A stretch of 52,213 nt of DNA, taken from Bacteroidaceae bacterium (GTDB lineage: Bacteria > Bacteroidota > Bacteroidia > Bacteroidales > Bacteroidaceae). The first letter of the stretch is position 1. Each line of letters starts with the position of its first letter. The notes under the pieces are model-generated. The model was not told the origin of the DNA. It saw nothing but the letters and a program-made list of their open reading frames with translations, and did not search any database. Shown here piece after piece: positions 1-6,395 of this stretch. A program made the position numbers and the translations under genes. The DNA is taken from contig JAILQO010000030.1 in assembly GCA_024698925.1 (NCBI GenBank), positions 1-52,213 on the forward strand. The letters run 5' to 3'.

Positions 1-364
1 CGTGAAGACCGGCCTCATCACCACCCGCCGCGTCATCTTCACCCCCTCCAAGGAAGTCAAGGACGAGCTGCAGGCCACCAAGATCGCCATCACCTGCTAC
101 GACAAGGACGGCAACATCGTCAAGCGCGTCACCAGCGCCGATACCAACGATGTGGAAGACCCAGAGCAGGAGGGACAGGGCCAGAATGGCGATTCCAACA
201 GTTCCAATGGTTCCAATAGTTCCAGCGAGGGCGGTAGCCAGAACGGCGGAACTAACACTGGCAACCAGGGTGGTGGCACCGGCACCATCGACACGGGCGG
301 CAATGGTGGTAACACCGGAGGCAACGGCGGTAGTACTGATCCCGACGATGGCGACGAAGGGTAA
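1..364 (+). CDS. HU/IHF-like DNA-binding protein, C-terminal part (5' end outside window)
   Basis: Only the last 120 or so codons are present; the reading frame is open at the window edge, so the GTG at position 2 is an internal valine and not a start. The visible piece begins with the last strands of an HU-type fold: the pattern ...TTRRVIFTPSKEVK matches the 'FTPS-x-E-[VL]-K' segment of the two-domain HU-like proteins common in Bacteroidales. A short second segment (about residues 28-52) follows, and then a low-complexity tail of about 65 residues rich in Gly, Asn, Ser and Thr that ends in acidic residues. In Bacteroidales these HU-like genes are often followed by a smalltalk peptide and an amidase; the peptide is present here (772-888), the amidase is not. 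The family assignment is inferred from a short fragment. Confidence 0.65.
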   Translation, partial: VKTGLITTRRVIFTPSKEVKDELQATKIAITCYDKDGNIVKRVTSADTNDVEDPEQEGQGQNGDSNSSNGSNSSSEGGSQNGGTNTGNQGGGTGTIDTGGNGGNTGGNGGSTDPDDGDEG

Positions 365-371
365 AGAACGG

Positions 372-446
372 CCCACTCCCAGCCTCTCCCCCGCTCGGCC
401 CGAAGGGACGCTTGACCCTTCAAGAAGGGAGAGGTGATGGGAGGGG
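372..446. repeat. C/T-rich : G/A-rich nested inverted repeat after the HU-like gene
   Basis: Eight bases after the HU-like stop codon, a C/T-rich arm (372-390, containing CCTCTCCC) faces a G/A-rich arm (427-446, containing GGGAGAGG). Inside lies a second hairpin, GAAGGG (402-407) with CCCTTC (416-421). The structure would fold well in RNA or single-stranded DNA. No clear U-tract follows, so it is not a textbook terminator. Palindromes of similar composition occur inside hemW (19321-19346) and radA (about 9160-9200), which suggests a dispersed REP-like element. Confidence 0.6.
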
Positions 447-510
447 ACGGGCGACCCTAAGATTTTAAACCACGAAAAACAATCTCAACCACGAATACGA
501 ATTATTAAAC

Positions 511-754
511 AACTACGGATTTTACGGAGGTTACGGCTTTTTCTAGATTTACGAACACGAATCTCACTAATCTCACGAATTAGAGCGGCACGCTACGCAG
601 GTGCCGAGTGACGAAAATGGTTTCTTATGCGTGATGGAAGGAATGCATTCAAAAGCCGCGAAGCCTTTTGCAACGCATTCGTGAGATTCGAGATATTCGT
701 GTTCGAACAAAGACTCGTGGACAAGAAACCGTATAATCCGTACAATCCGTGGTT
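511..754. repeat. Long imperfect nested inverted repeat between the HU-like gene and the smalltalk gene
   Basis: This covers most of the 407-nt gap between the two genes. Outer arms 511-527 and 738-754 pair at 15 of 17 positions. Middle arms 552-580 and 677-705 pair at 26 of 29. Two hairpins lie inside: CGGCAC/GTGCCG (586-591/601-606), and GAATGC/GCATTC (641-646/675-680) enclosing CAAAAG/CTTTTG (650-655/665-670). The whole could fold into one branched structure of about 245 nt. It carries no credible ORF. It could be a structured RNA leader of the smalltalk gene, a REP/BIME-like palindromic element, or a decayed miniature mobile element; the sequence alone does not decide. Confidence 0.75.
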
Positions 755-771
755 CAAAAAAAATTATGACT

Positions 772-888
772 ATGAAAAAGAATTCTGTTTGGGAGGCAAT
801 CCTCCGCATCCTCATCGCCGCTGCTACGGCAGCGCTCACCGCACTCACGACGACTAGTTGCATGGGCCAAGGACCGTTCACACTCTAA
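772..888 (+). CDS. Smalltalk-type small hydrophobic peptide (38 aa, or 40 aa from ATG 766)
   Basis: A short ORF starts MKKNSVWEAILRI, continues through a hydrophobic Ala/Leu/Ile/Thr-rich helix of about 20 residues, and ends TTSCMGQGPFTL. This is the shape of the Bacteroidales 'smalltalk' family: a basic N-terminus with a Trp, one membrane-spanning or lipoprotein-like helix, and a TSC motif near the end. Such genes typically sit next to HU-like DNA-binding genes, as here. Two starts are possible, ATG 766 (MTMKKN...) and ATG 772; the second gives the usual MKK beginning. The Cys in TTSC might be a lipidation site, leaving an acylated tail of nine residues, but this is inference. Function is unknown. 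A clear terminator follows at 939-980. Confidence 0.75.
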   Translation: MKKNSVWEAILRILIAAATAALTALTTTSCMGQGPFTL

Positions 889-923
889 GTGAAAAGTGAT
901 AGAATGAAAAGTGAAAAATATTA
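889..923 (+). repeat. 35-nt dispersed repeat directly after the smalltalk stop codon (copy 1)
   Basis: The A/G-rich sequence beginning GTGAAAAGTGA and ending GAAAAATATTA starts on the base after the TAA. The second copy (10543-10577, minus strand) matches at 33 of 35 positions and begins two bases after the rpsB stop codon. Confidence 0.7.
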
Positions 924-938
924 ATTACCCAAACAACG

Positions 939-980
939 AGAGAACCGGCAGACTATGAGCGCTGTCGGTTCTCTTTTTTA
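939..980 (+). terminator. Rho-independent terminator of the smalltalk gene
   Basis: A 13-bp stem, AGAGAACCGGCAG (939-951) with CTGTCGGTTCTCT (962-974, one G-U pair), is followed by a run of T residues to about 979. The tract is on the plus strand only, so it serves the smalltalk transcript and not the opposing gene that ends at 994. Confidence 0.85.
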
Positions 981-993
981 AATACCATGGCGG

Positions 994-1662
994 TCACTTG
1001 ATAAGCTTCGTGATCTGCTGCTCCGTGGCCTCGGGCAACAGGCTGCGCAGGTGCTCAAACATCCGGTTGAACGACTCCTGGGGTGTGCGCTCACACTGGC
1101 ACATCTCGCGCCCTAATAGGCGCTCGGGCGACGTCAGCAGCGACCAGCCCCAGCCGTACTCGCGGCCATGCTTGTCTGTGGGATAGACGAAGTCCTCGGT
1201 GACGATGCGACAGGCCATCTGCAGGCGCGTGATGTAGCTATCAAACTTGCTGCGCATCTTGGACCCGTCGAAGCCGCAGGCTGCACGCAATTCGCGCGTG
1301 ATCAGACTGCCGTGCTCGGCCAACGTCAGCAGGATGGCATCTTCAATCGTGCCCTCGGCGGGGGCGGGTTTCGAAGCACGACGGTAATTACACAGGTCGG
1401 GCCACCACTCTTTGCTCACAAAGCCCGCCTTGCCGGCAAAGAACTTGCCATACACGCAGCGGCCATCGGTGACGATAGGGCCCTTCCACTTCCACAGCGG
1501 CCAATCCCAGCCGCCATCATCGAACACCACGTAGCGACAGTCCTCATCGACTAAGTCCTCGGCCGAGTAGCCGCGAATGCCACTATCCAGCAGCGGCAGG
1601 AAGCCTACTTTCTGGATGAAATCCATCAACTCCGGACAGCTGTGTATCTCTTCGCTTCTCAT
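994..1662 (-). CDS. AlkZ-related winged-helix-type protein
   Basis: A 222-residue soluble protein with no signal peptide. It resembles the 'AlkZ-related' family of Bacteroidota and Firmicutes. Shared features I recognise are the aromatic block WDWPLWKWKGPIV near residue 53, the segment YGKFFAGKAGFVSKEWWPD, and a C-terminal half that looks like a winged helix (HGSLITRELRAACGF...FDSYITRLQMACRIV). The Phe/Leu-rich end matches the usual family ending. The relation to the AlkZ/YcaQ DNA glycosylases, which unhook interstrand cross-links, is distant; no catalytic role can be shown here. It is the last gene of the 4803-994 minus-strand series, 22 nt after the flavoprotein gene. DNA binding is an inference from the fold. 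Confidence 0.65.
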   Translation of the reverse strand: MRSEEIHSCPELMDFIQKVGFLPLLDSGIRGYSAEDLVDEDCRYVVFDDGGWDWPLWKWKGPIVTDGRCVYGKFFAGKAGFVSKEWWPDLCNYRRASKPAPAEGTIEDAILLTLAEHGSLITRELRAACGFDGSKMRSKFDSYITRLQMACRIVTEDFVYPTDKHGREYGWGWSLLTSPERLLGREMCQCERTPQESFNRMFEHLRSLLPEATEQQITKLIK

Positions 1663-1684
1663 TGATCTTCGTTTTTATAGGATT

Positions 1685-3058
1685 CTATTCTCGACAATTC
1701 TGTGCGATGGCCTGCGCGATGGTGTAGGCGGTAGTCCAGGCAGCCTGGAAATTGAAGCCGCCGGTGATGCCGTCGATGTCCAGCAGTTCGCCGGCCAGAT
1801 AGAGGTGGGGGCAGGAGCGGCTCTCCAAGGTGGCTGGATTGACACTGCTGAGGGCTATACCGCCGCAGGTGACAAATTCGTCCTTGAACGGGGCGCGCGA
1901 GGCGATGGTGTAGCTGTCGGCGGTGAGCGTCGTGACGAGGCGGTTGAGGGCTTTCTTGGAGAGGGCGGCGGGGGTAGGAGTGTTCTCGCCAACGGCTTTG
2001 GCAACAAGGTATTGCCAGAGGCGCGCAGGGAGATTGAAGGGGCGCAGGGAGGTGAGCTGTTTCTGGGGATGGGCAGCGAAGAGGGCTTGCAGCTCCTGGC
2101 GCACGGCATCCTCGTTGCGGCTGGTCCAGTTGACGGCCAAGGGGGTGCGGTAGCCGGCATCGGCGAGGTGGCGTGCGGCGTAGCTGGAGAGCTTGAGGAT
2201 GGCGGGGCCGCTCATGCCCCAATGGGTGATGAGCAGAGGGCCGCTGGCGCGGTAGCCGGTGCCTGGGATGAAGGCCGTAGCGTCCTCCACAACGGTGCCC
2301 ATCAGGGCGCGTAGCGCGGGGTCGGCGATGCTGAAGGTGAAGAGCGACGGCACGGGTGGCTCAATCTCATGGCCCATCTCTGCCAGCCATTGCAGGCCCT
2401 CCAGACGGGGCTGGCCGCCGATGGTGAGGCAGAGGAAGTCGAAGGCGGTGCCTTCGACGGTGAAGGCGCCTGCGGCGCTGGTGACGGGGGTGAGGGCGTC
2501 TGCGGCGCTGGTGAAAGCTGCTTCGCAGCGGTGAGAAGGGGGAAGGGCGCCTGCGGCGCTGGTGAAGGGGGTGAGGGCGTCTGCGGCGCTGGTGAAAGCT
2601 GCTTCGCAGCGGTGAGAAGGGGGAAGGGCACCTGCGGCGCTGGTGAAGGGGGGAAGGGGCGTACAGCCCGTGCGGATTTTGATGCCGAGGCGTTGGCAGT
2701 AGGAGAGGAAGCAGCCGATGATGGCTTGCGAGTCCTGCGCGGCAGGGAAGACGCATTGGTCATCCTGCACGGTGAGCGGGACGCCGTGGCGCTCGAACCA
2801 CGCATAGGCATCGCGCTGGTCGAAGCCTTTCATCAGGCGTTTCATCAACCTGTGCCCACGCGGATAGACGGCGCTGAGGTCGCGGACATCGGCAAAGGTG
2901 TTGGTGCAGTTGCAACGCCCGCCGCCTGAGACGCGCACCTTGCGCAGGACGCGACTGCTGCGCTCGAAGATGGTAACGTCCATCTGCGGGCACATCTCTT
3001 TCAGGTTGATGGCGAGGAAGAATCCGGCGGCGCCACCGCCTATGATGGCTGTCTTCAT
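1685..3058 (-). CDS. NAD(P)/FAD-dependent oxidoreductase, BaiN/HI0933-like, with in-frame tandem repeat
   Basis: A flavoprotein of 457 residues. The ATG at 3058 is chosen because it puts the dinucleotide-binding motif GGGAAGFFLA at the N-terminus and overlaps the prmA stop codon by ATGA. A second family signature, KVRVSGGGRCNCTN, follows at about residue 40-53, and a C-terminal FAD segment (LYLAGELLDIDGITGGFNFQAAW) closes the fold. The family includes BaiN-like and HI0933-like reductases whose substrates are mostly unknown. The oddity is an insert at about residues 135-195 made of two identical 27-residue units (PFTSAAGALPPSHRCEAAFT...) and part of a third, encoded by 81-bp tandem repeats; it makes the protein about 50 residues longer than usual. 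Frame and downstream motifs are intact, so the gene is probably functional. Confidence 0.85.
   Translation of the reverse strand: MKTAIIGGGAAGFFLAINLKEMCPQMDVTIFERSSRVLRKVRVSGGGRCNCTNTFADVRDLSAVYPRGHRLMKRLMKGFDQRDAYAWFERHGVPLTVQDDQCVFPAAQDSQAIIGCFLSYCQRLGIKIRTGCTPLPPFTSAAGALPPSHRCEAAFTSAADALTPFTSAAGALPPSHRCEAAFTSAADALTPVTSAAGAFTVEGTAFDFLCLTIGGQPRLEGLQWLAEMGHEIEPPVPSLFTFSIADPALRALMGTVVEDATAFIPGTGYRASGPLLITHWGMSGPAILKLSSYAARHLADAGYRTPLAVNWTSRNEDAVRQELQALFAAHPQKQLTSLRPFNLPARLWQYLVAKAVGENTPTPAALSKKALNRLVTTLTADSYTIASRAPFKDEFVTCGGIALSSVNPATLESRSCPHLYLAGELLDIDGITGGFNFQAAWTTAYTIAQAIAQNCRE
2491..2652. repeat. 81-bp tandem repeat (2 copies) inside the BaiN-like gene
   Basis: Two adjacent 81-bp units (2491-2571 and 2572-2652) are nearly identical; I saw one difference, gcgcctg versus gcacctg. 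A partial unit precedes them. Each unit contains the palindrome GCTGCTTCGCAGC. The period is a multiple of three, so the frame is kept and 27 amino acids are duplicated. Confidence 0.9.
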
Positions 3059-3891
3059 TTTCGGAGCAAAAGGGCGCGCCAGTCGCCGTCGCAGCGGGTA
3101 GCCTGAAGGGTCAGACCGAGGGGCTGCGTACATTCAAGTAACGGTTGAATATCTTGCTCGTAAAATCCTGATAACAAAACGCAACCATCTTTCTTGACAT
3201 GGGCGACAAAAGCGGCCATATCGGCCAAGAGTATGTTGCGATTGATGTTGGCCAGAAGGATGTCGGCCTGCGGCGCCTGAGCCAGGCAGGAGGCATCGCC
3301 GAGGGCGATAAACGCTGAAGGTTGAGGGGCCAGTTTGTCAACTGAAATGCCGTTGAGCTCAAAATTCTCCTCGGCGTTGCGGACGCTCCACTCGTCGATA
3401 TCGTAGGCGAAGACGCGGGCAGCACCCAGCTTCAGGGCGGCGATGCCGAGGATGCCTGTGCCGCAGCCGGCATCGATGACGGTGGTGTGGGCGAGGGGCA
3501 GCTCGGCGAGCAGGCCGAGGATCATGCGTGTGGTGGCATGTTCGCCGCTGCCGAAGGCCTGACGGGGAATGATCTGCAGTTGCTGGCCATCCGGCAGGGA
3601 GATGGGCTCGAAGTGGTGCTCGGCCTCCCATGTGGCGTTCCAGTTCTCGTCAGGCGCTTCTGTGCAGGTGTAGGTGATACTGAGGCTCTCGTCGGCAAAG
3701 GTCGCGGTCGTAGTGGCGATAGCGCCCTGAATGGCGGCCTCGTCATAGGTGTCCTGCAACGCATAGGCTTTGAGGCCGCTCGCGGTGGGTTCGAAGGTAT
3801 CGCAACCCCCATCGGCCAACAAGGCGGCCAGCACATCTGCGGCCGCCTCGTTGTATGGGCTCATTTCGAAGGAAAGTTCGAAGTACCTCAT
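3055..3891 (-). CDS. prmA: Ribosomal protein L11 methyltransferase
   Basis: A 278-residue SAM-dependent methyltransferase that trimethylates ribosomal protein L11 in other bacteria. The N-terminal L11-recognition domain starts with MRYFELSFEMSP; the catalytic domain carries SAM motif I, DAGCGTGILGIAALKLGA (about residue 140), an acidic motif II (AYDIDEWS), and ADILLANINRNIL in place of the NPP-type motif, as is usual for PrmA. The length fits the Bacteroidales family. It is 12 nt downstream of the Skp-like lipoprotein and overlaps the next gene by 4 nt (ATGA), so it is probably translationally coupled to the flavoprotein. Confidence 0.95.
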   Translation of the reverse strand: MRYFELSFEMSPYNEAAADVLAALLADGGCDTFEPTASGLKAYALQDTYDEAAIQGAIATTTATFADESLSITYTCTEAPDENWNATWEAEHHFEPISLPDGQQLQIIPRQAFGSGEHATTRMILGLLAELPLAHTTVIDAGCGTGILGIAALKLGAARVFAYDIDEWSVRNAEENFELNGISVDKLAPQPSAFIALGDASCLAQAPQADILLANINRNILLADMAAFVAHVKKDGCVLLSGFYEQDIQPLLECTQPLGLTLQATRCDGDWRALLLRK

Positions 3892-3903
3892 CGTCTGTCC
3901 GGC

Positions 3904-4539
3904 TTATTCCTTGTCTGCCTTCTTGGCCTCGTCCTTCGGCGTACTCACGATCTGCACGTCGGGCTTAGCCTTGTAGCGCTTGTTCAGGCCGGCTACGACC
4001 TCCTTGGTGATATCGTACTTCTTGTTGGCCAGCAGGATGTTATCGCCTTGTTTGGAGAGGATGTAGTCGAATTTCTTGGCTTTGTTATAGACCTTGAGGA
4101 AAGCCTGGATGGAGTCGCGCAGCTCGGTATTGAGCTTGGCATTCTCCATGGCCAGCTCGTTGGTGAGGCGCTGTTCCAGTTCGGCCAGATCCTGCTGCTC
4201 CTTGGCCAGCTGGTTCTGGGCGCGCTCCAGTTCGTCGCGGGTGGTGAAGCCGTTGCTCTCGTACTTCTTCTGCAGGGCTGTGGCGTGCTGCTGGAGGGCG
4301 CGCTGCTTCTGCTGGAGTGTGTTGGAGGCGTTCTCGCCCTTCTTGTTGAGCAGGATATTATAGTCCTTGCAGAACTGGTACTGGCTCATGAGGCTGTCCA
4401 CCTCGACATAGCCGATTTTCAGTCCTGTAGCTTCAGCCTCGGTGGCGGTCTTCTCTTCGGCGACGTTAGCTTCCTTGTTGTTGTTGCAAGCGGTCAGCGC
4501 TACGAGGGCGCAGAACGCAAGGGTAAACATTTTCTTCAT
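3904..4539 (-). CDS. OmpH/Skp-like periplasmic lipoprotein
   Basis: 211 residues. The N-terminus is a lipoprotein signal peptide with lipobox LTAC (Cys18), followed by an Asn/Glu-rich linker. The body begins with IGYVEVDSLM, the typical opening of the OmpH/Skp fold, and continues as a long Gln/Glu/Lys/Leu-rich coiled coil (about residues 75-150) that would form the tentacle arms of a periplasmic chaperone trimer. A Lys/Asp-rich tail ends the protein. Skp-type proteins hold unfolded outer-membrane proteins; lipidated versions are common in Bacteroidota. It lies 45 nt after the small membrane protein gene and 12 nt before prmA. Confidence 0.85.
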   Translation of the reverse strand: MKKMFTLAFCALVALTACNNNKEANVAEEKTATEAEATGLKIGYVEVDSLMSQYQFCKDYNILLNKKGENASNTLQQKQRALQQHATALQKKYESNGFTTRDELERAQNQLAKEQQDLAELEQRLTNELAMENAKLNTELRDSIQAFLKVYNKAKKFDYILSKQGDNILLANKKYDITKEVVAGLNKRYKAKPDVQIVSTPKDEAKKADKE

Positions 4540-4584
4540 TGCTGTTGTTTCTATTTTTATGTATTCAATTATCCGATTTTATGA

Positions 4585-4803
4585 TTACTTCACGCGCTCC
4601 TGAGCATGGGGCTTGTGGGCCAGCTGGTGACGTTCGATGGCGTCCATGCTCTCCACACAATGGATGCCGCGTTGGCGCATCGCCTTGGAGGCACCGATAT
4701 GGGTCATCGGACCCCTGGCGTCGCCCTTCAGGATGAGCTTCAAGGCCAGCAGAAGGACTGCCAAGCCAACAATTCCGGCGGTGATAAGCAATAATTTGAC
4801 CAT
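4585..4803 (-). CDS. Small single-span membrane protein with THIGASKAMR motif (72 aa)
   Basis: One strongly hydrophobic N-terminal segment (about residues 3-24) is followed by a short basic cytoplasmic-type tail containing THIGASKAMRQRGIHCVESMD. I recognise this tail as conserved in small Bacteroidales proteins usually called 'membrane or secreted protein', but no function is known to me. The single Cys and the paired His residues in the tail could bind a metal, which is only a guess. It is the first gene of the minus-strand series down to 994 and faces pepD across a divergent promoter region. Confidence 0.7.
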   Translation of the reverse strand: MVKLLLITAGIVGLAVLLLALKLILKGDARGPMTHIGASKAMRQRGIHCVESMDAIERHQLAHKPHAQERVK

Positions 4804-4829
4804 CTAAAACGTTCTTTTATTATAGATTC

Positions 4830-4861
4830 TTTGGCTGGAAACGCGCTTTCTTGTACCTTTG
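4830..4861 (+). promoter_or_regulatory. Bacteroidota promoter for pepD
   Basis: TTTG (4830-4833), 20 nt, then TACCTTTG (4854-4861): both consensus elements at the preferred spacing. The predicted leader to the pepD ATG is about 80 nt. Confidence 0.75.
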
Positions 4862-4878
4862 TCGCTGCAAAGGCGACG

Positions 4879-4913
4879 CAAAGATACTGCAAAAAGCCTT
4901 TCCGCGCGCCAAA
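4879..4913 (-). promoter_or_regulatory. Candidate divergent promoter for the 4803-994 gene series
   Basis: On the minus strand, TATCTTTG (4886-4879) is a perfect -7 element; the nearest TTTG (4913-4910) is 23 nt upstream, slightly too far. The -7 lies 18 nt downstream of the opposing pepD -7 element, so the two polymerase sites overlap. Confidence 0.5.
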
Positions 4914-4949
4914 ACAACAGACTTTAACCAAAATTAGCAGTATATTTAC

Positions 4950-6395
4950 ATGGAAAAGATTGAACTCAAACCCGCCAGCGTGTTCGAAATGTTTGCACGC
5001 ATCAACGCAGTTCCACGCCCTTCCAAGCGCGAGGAGAAGATGATTGCCTTCTTGAAGGAATTCGGCGAGAGCCTGGGCCTGCCTACGAAAGTGGATGCCA
5101 CGGGCAACGTGCTGATCAGTAAGCCCGCTACGCCCGGAATGGAGAACCGACCCACCATCATCCTGCAGAGCCACATGGATATGGTCTGCGAGAAGAACAA
5201 CGATGTGGACTTTGACTTCGACAACGATGCCATCCAGACTTACGTCGATGGCGAATGGATGAAGGCCAAGGGCACGACGCTGGGCGCTGACGACGGCATT
5301 GGCTGCGCGATGGAGATGGCTATCCTCGCTGATAACTCGCTGAAACACGGCCCGCTGGAGTGCGTCTTCACGCGCGACGAGGAGACCGGACTGACGGGTG
5401 CCGAGGGGATGCAGCCGGGATTCATGACGGGCTCGATGCTGATCAATCTCGACTCGGAGGACGAGGGTGAGCTCTTCGTGAGCTGCGCAGGCGGTTGCCG
5501 CACGGCGGCCACCTTCCGCTTCCAGCCCGAGGCTGCGCCAGCAGGTTCTTTCTTCCTGCAGCTGACCATCAAGGGTCTGACGGGTGGCCATAGTGGCGAC
5601 GATATCGACAAGAAACGCGCCAACGCCAACAAACTGCTGGTGCGTTACCTCTACGACGGCATGAAGAAGTGGGGACTGCGCCTCAGCGACATCCAGGCTG
5701 GCGGCCTCCATAACGCCATCCCGCGCGAGGCTTCGTGTCTGGTTGCCATCCCCACGAAATATAAGGAGGATGCGCGTGTGGCGTGGAATATCTTTGCGGC
5801 CGACGTGCAGGAGGAGTTCGCAGTCACGGAGCCCACGATGGAGTTCCTGCTGGAGAGCGCCGACGCAGCCGCTACGGTACTGCCGGAGGATGTCAGCTGC
5901 CGCCTGATTACAGCCCTGCAGGCTGTCGATAACGGTGTGTATGCCATGAGTCAGGACATCGTGCTCGTTGAGACCAGCTCGAATCTGGCCAGCATCAAGC
6001 AGACTGAGCCGGGCGTGATTACCATCATCAGCAGCCAGCGCAGCTCGTTGCTCAGCAACCGACTGAATATGGCCAACACCGTAGCCGCCGCCTTTGAGCT
6101 GGCTGGCGCAGAGGTGGAGATAGGCGAGGGGTACCCGGGCTGGGCCATGAATCCCAAGAGCGAGATCCTGCGCATCGCCCGCGAGCAGTATGTGAAGCTG
6201 TTCAAGAAGGAACCGGTTGTGCGCGGTATTCACGCCGGACTGGAATGTGGCCTCTTCTCGGAGAAGTATCCGGGCCTCGATATGGTCAGCTTCGGGCCTA
6301 CGCTCCGTGGTGTACACTCGCCTGACGAGCGTCTGCTGATTCCAACCGTTGATATGGTCTGGCGCCATCTGCTGGCTATCCTGGAGAATGTTTAA
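4950..6395 (+). CDS. pepD: Aminoacyl-histidine dipeptidase (peptidase D, M20C)
   Basis: 481 residues, full length for PepD. It hydrolyses dipeptides, in other bacteria including Xaa-His types, in the cytoplasm. Metal-binding M20 motifs are visible: QSHMDMVCEKN (His and Asp, about residue 71), the bridging Asp region LGADDGIGCAMEMA (about 111), and the catalytic glutamate pair in TRDEETGLTGAEG (about 142). The sequence SGGHSGDDID-like TGGHSGDDID near residue 213 belongs to the lid/dimerisation domain, and a C-terminal His lies in GVHSPDERL. No signal peptide. It is driven by the promoter at 4830-4861 and overlaps the next gene by 8 nt. Confidence 0.95.
   Translation: MEKIELKPASVFEMFARINAVPRPSKREEKMIAFLKEFGESLGLPTKVDATGNVLISKPATPGMENRPTIILQSHMDMVCEKNNDVDFDFDNDAIQTYVDGEWMKAKGTTLGADDGIGCAMEMAILADNSLKHGPLECVFTRDEETGLTGAEGMQPGFMTGSMLINLDSEDEGELFVSCAGGCRTAATFRFQPEAAPAGSFFLQLTIKGLTGGHSGDDIDKKRANANKLLVRYLYDGMKKWGLRLSDIQAGGLHNAIPREASCLVAIPTKYKEDARVAWNIFAADVQEEFAVTEPTMEFLLESADAAATVLPEDVSCRLITALQAVDNGVYAMSQDIVLVETSSNLASIKQTEPGVITIISSQRSSLLSNRLNMANTVAAAFELAGAEVEIGEGYPGWAMNPKSEILRIAREQYVKLFKKEPVVRGIHAGLECGLFSEKYPGLDMVSFGPTLRGVHSPDERLLIPTVDMVWRHLLAILENV

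Noticed and set aside
150..437. 95-codon frame overlapping the HU-like gene
   Set aside because: It is an out-of-frame shadow of the Gly/Asn-rich tail and runs into the palindrome after the stop codon.
627..857. 76-codon plus-strand frame across the inverted repeat and into the smalltalk gene
   Set aside because: It overlaps the recognisable smalltalk peptide out of frame, and most of it is palindromic sequence.
2491..2652. Tandem repeats as a CRISPR array
   Set aside because: The units are directly adjacent 81-bp copies without spacers and lie in the frame of a conserved flavoprotein.
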